The notes under the pieces are model-generated. The model was not told where the DNA came from, searched no databases, and worked only from the letters and a program-made list of their open reading frames with translations. A stretch of 5,456 bases of DNA, from positions 1 through 5,456 of the forward strand of contig CALGAS010000357.1 in the NCBI GenBank assembly GCA_937959175.1, read 5' to 3'. This DNA comes from an uncultured bacterium. GTDB taxonomy: Bacteria; Planctomycetota; Planctomycetia; Pirellulales; UBA1268. Positions within the stretch are counted from its first letter, which is position 1; each line of letters begins with the position of its first letter. Positions 4,229 through 5,456 of this stretch are shown here, piece after piece. The translations under genes and the position numbers were made by a program.

Positions 4229-5456
4229 TCACCAGCGCATCTCGGCGGCGTCGGCGGTGTAGATCGGCAGCAGACGGTAGTAGACCTCGAGGGTCAGGAT
4301 GGCCAGAGCGGTGTGGCCTAGGCGGCCTCCGGGAGCCGTGTCTGGGTCGGCAAAGGACCAGCTGCCGGCCTCGTGACCGATTCGCTCCTGCCGGGCGACC
4401 AGGTGATCGCGATTCTGCTTGTTCCAGCGGTCCCAGAGGGCGTGCTGGCGGAGAAGGAGGGCCTGGGACAGGTAGAAGTTTTTGTAGACGGCCTCTCGGT
4501 CGGGGCCCCGTTTGGCAAGCCTTGCGATGCCACGGTCGAGAGTCGCCTTGTCCGGCCAGGTCGTGTAGATCCGGCAGAGCAAGCCGATCGCCGACGTGCA
4601 GGGGCGGTCCTGGGGTGAGAGGTACCCGTAGCCCTCGCCATCCCGCACCTGCACGCGGTCGAGGAACCGGCAGGCGCCGTCGATGGTGGGGGAGGGGACG
4701 GCAACTCCGGCAAAGGCCGCGCTCTTGAGGGCCGCCAGCTGCCAGGCGGTAACGGTTGTGTCGCCGGCCTGACCGGGGAGGTACCGCCAGCCTCCGCCGT
4801 GGAGATCCTGCGAGGTCTCGATGAATCGGACGGCGTCTCGGACGTACGGCACGAGCATCCGGTCGCTGGTCATGCCCAAGGCTTCGGCCAGGGCGAGCGT
4901 GGCCACCCCATGGCCATACATCGTGCCCTCCGAGAGATCACCGCCGCGGGGCGTGGCCTGGAGCCGGCTCATCAGGTAATAGATGCCGCGGGTGACAGTC
5001 TCCCGATGGGTTCCCTCTTCGTGGGTGTGGCCGGCACCGAGAAACGGGAGGAGGGCGATGCCGGTGGCAGCCGTCGTGCTGGTCACCGTGCCGGGTTGTC
5101 GGCAGGCCCCGTCGCAGCGGCAGCCGGAAAGATCAAACCGCCACGATCCGTCGGGGGCCTGATGGCGGGCCAGCCAGGCCAGCCCGCCGGCGACGGCCGC
5201 CTCGCTGGCCGCCGAGCCGCCATTGTTCGCCAGCCCGCGGCTTCGCCCTTCGCCTCGCCGGCCGGCGAAGGCAGCCGGGCCGCTCAGGCTGCCGGCCGGG
5301 GGATGCGTCGCCGGTGCGACGGTGGGATCGGAAGGGGCGGCCGATGCCGTGGCGTGCCCCGCTTCGTCAGCGACGTTCGCTGCCGCCGGTGCGGTGGCGG
5401 CAACGGCTGCCGGCTGGGATCCCGCTCGGGCTCGGCGAGGCTGAGCTGGGTCATCT
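4229..5456 (-). CDS. Squalene-cyclase/prenyltransferase-type repeat protein, C-terminal part (runs off right edge)
   Basis: The frame is open from the TGA at 4229 to the window edge (408 codons visible), so the start is outside. The first 85 or so visible residues are an Ala/Pro/Gly-rich, probably disordered linker. An alpha/alpha-toroid then starts at SEAAVAGGLAWLARHQAPDGSW (about 86-105). Further QW-like repeats are HGGGWRYLPG (219-228) with DTTVTAWQLAALKSA, EGYGYL (274-279) with TSAIGLL, and AGSWSF (363-368) with LGHTALAILTLEVYYRLLPIY near the end. A Cys cluster, C-x-C-x3-C (112, 114, 118), sits after the first repeat. The DxDD acid motif of squalene-hopene cyclases is not seen, so triterpene cyclase activity is unlikely. 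I recall this architecture as common in planctomycetes with unknown role. A GTG at 5086 could start a shorter frame, but it would cut the first repeat in two. Confidence 0.88.
   Translation of the reverse strand, partial: DDPAQPRRARAGSQPAAVAATAPAAANVADEAGHATASAAPSDPTVAPATHPPAGSLSGPAAFAGRRGEGRSRGLANNGGSAASEAAVAGGLAWLARHQAPDGSWRFDLSGCRCDGACRQPGTVTSTTAATGIALLPFLGAGHTHEEGTHRETVTRGIYYLMSRLQATPRGGDLSEGTMYGHGVATLALAEALGMTSDRMLVPYVRDAVRFIETSQDLHGGGWRYLPGQAGDTTVTAWQLAALKSAAFAGVAVPSPTIDGACRFLDRVQVRDGEGYGYLSPQDRPCTSAIGLLCRIYTTWPDKATLDRGIARLAKRGPDREAVYKNFYLSQALLLRQHALWDRWNKQNRDHLVARQERIGHEAGSWSFADPDTAPGGRLGHTALAILTLEVYYRLLPIYTADAAEMRW

Noticed and set aside
3489..4232. Long N-terminal extension of the FabZ-like frame upstream to 4232
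   Set aside because: It overlaps the membrane-protein gene and the small-protein gene in another frame and encodes Arg/Gly/Pro-rich noise. Homology-like sequence begins only near 3488.
4229..5086. 285-codon version of the repeat protein starting at GTG 5086
   Set aside because: The frame stays open upstream and encodes the first toroid repeat (LAWLARHQAPDGSW), so the true start is beyond the window.
1..5456. CRISPR array, tRNA/rRNA genes, transposon ends, toxin-antitoxin or phage-defence genes
   Set aside because: I looked by eye for direct repeats, cloverleaf arms, terminal inverted repeats and known motifs, and found none. The content is housekeeping plus lineage-type hypothetical genes.

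Overview
The window is a GC-rich bacterial chromosome segment carrying housekeeping and lineage-type genes, tightly packed on both strands. The organism is most likely a planctomycete (Pirellulales-like). This inference rests on the squalene-cyclase-type repeat protein with an Ala/Pro-rich front part and 'GWRYLPG...DTTVTAWQLAALKSA' repeats, the long-N-terminus FabZ-like dehydratase, and a divergent PurF beginning 'HECGLAAIYHL'. All three match my recollection of planctomycete proteins, but no database search was possible.

Layout, left to right. Positions 1-544 (minus) hold the N-terminal 181 codons of glutamate 5-kinase (ProB, proline synthesis), running off the left edge. A 161-bp divergent intergenic region follows. 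Positions 706-2280 (plus) encode a PurF-type amidophosphoribosyltransferase (first committed step of purine synthesis) with intact glutaminase and Fe-S cysteine signatures but altered PRPP-site motifs. Its 3' end overlaps, tail to tail by 110 bp, the 3' end of trmB (2171-2944, minus; tRNA m7G46 methyltransferase).

Upstream of trmB on the minus strand lie a FabZ-like hydroxyacyl-ACP dehydratase (2952-3488, probable GTG start) and a 32-residue, extremely basic small protein (3521-3619) with a good ribosome-binding site. Then come a hairpin with a T-run (3632-3659), a 156-residue four-helix membrane protein of unknown function (3707-4177), and the C-terminal 408 codons of the repeat protein (4229 to beyond the right edge). 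The five minus-strand genes from the repeat protein to trmB are co-oriented. The small protein, fabZ and trmB look like one operon: gaps are 32 and 7 bp, and the hairpin separates them from the membrane-protein gene.

There is no CRISPR array, tRNA, rRNA, insertion sequence or defence system that I can support. The least ordinary items are the small basic protein ahead of fabZ, the antisense-encoded tail of TrmB, and the non-canonical PRPP site of the PurF homologue.
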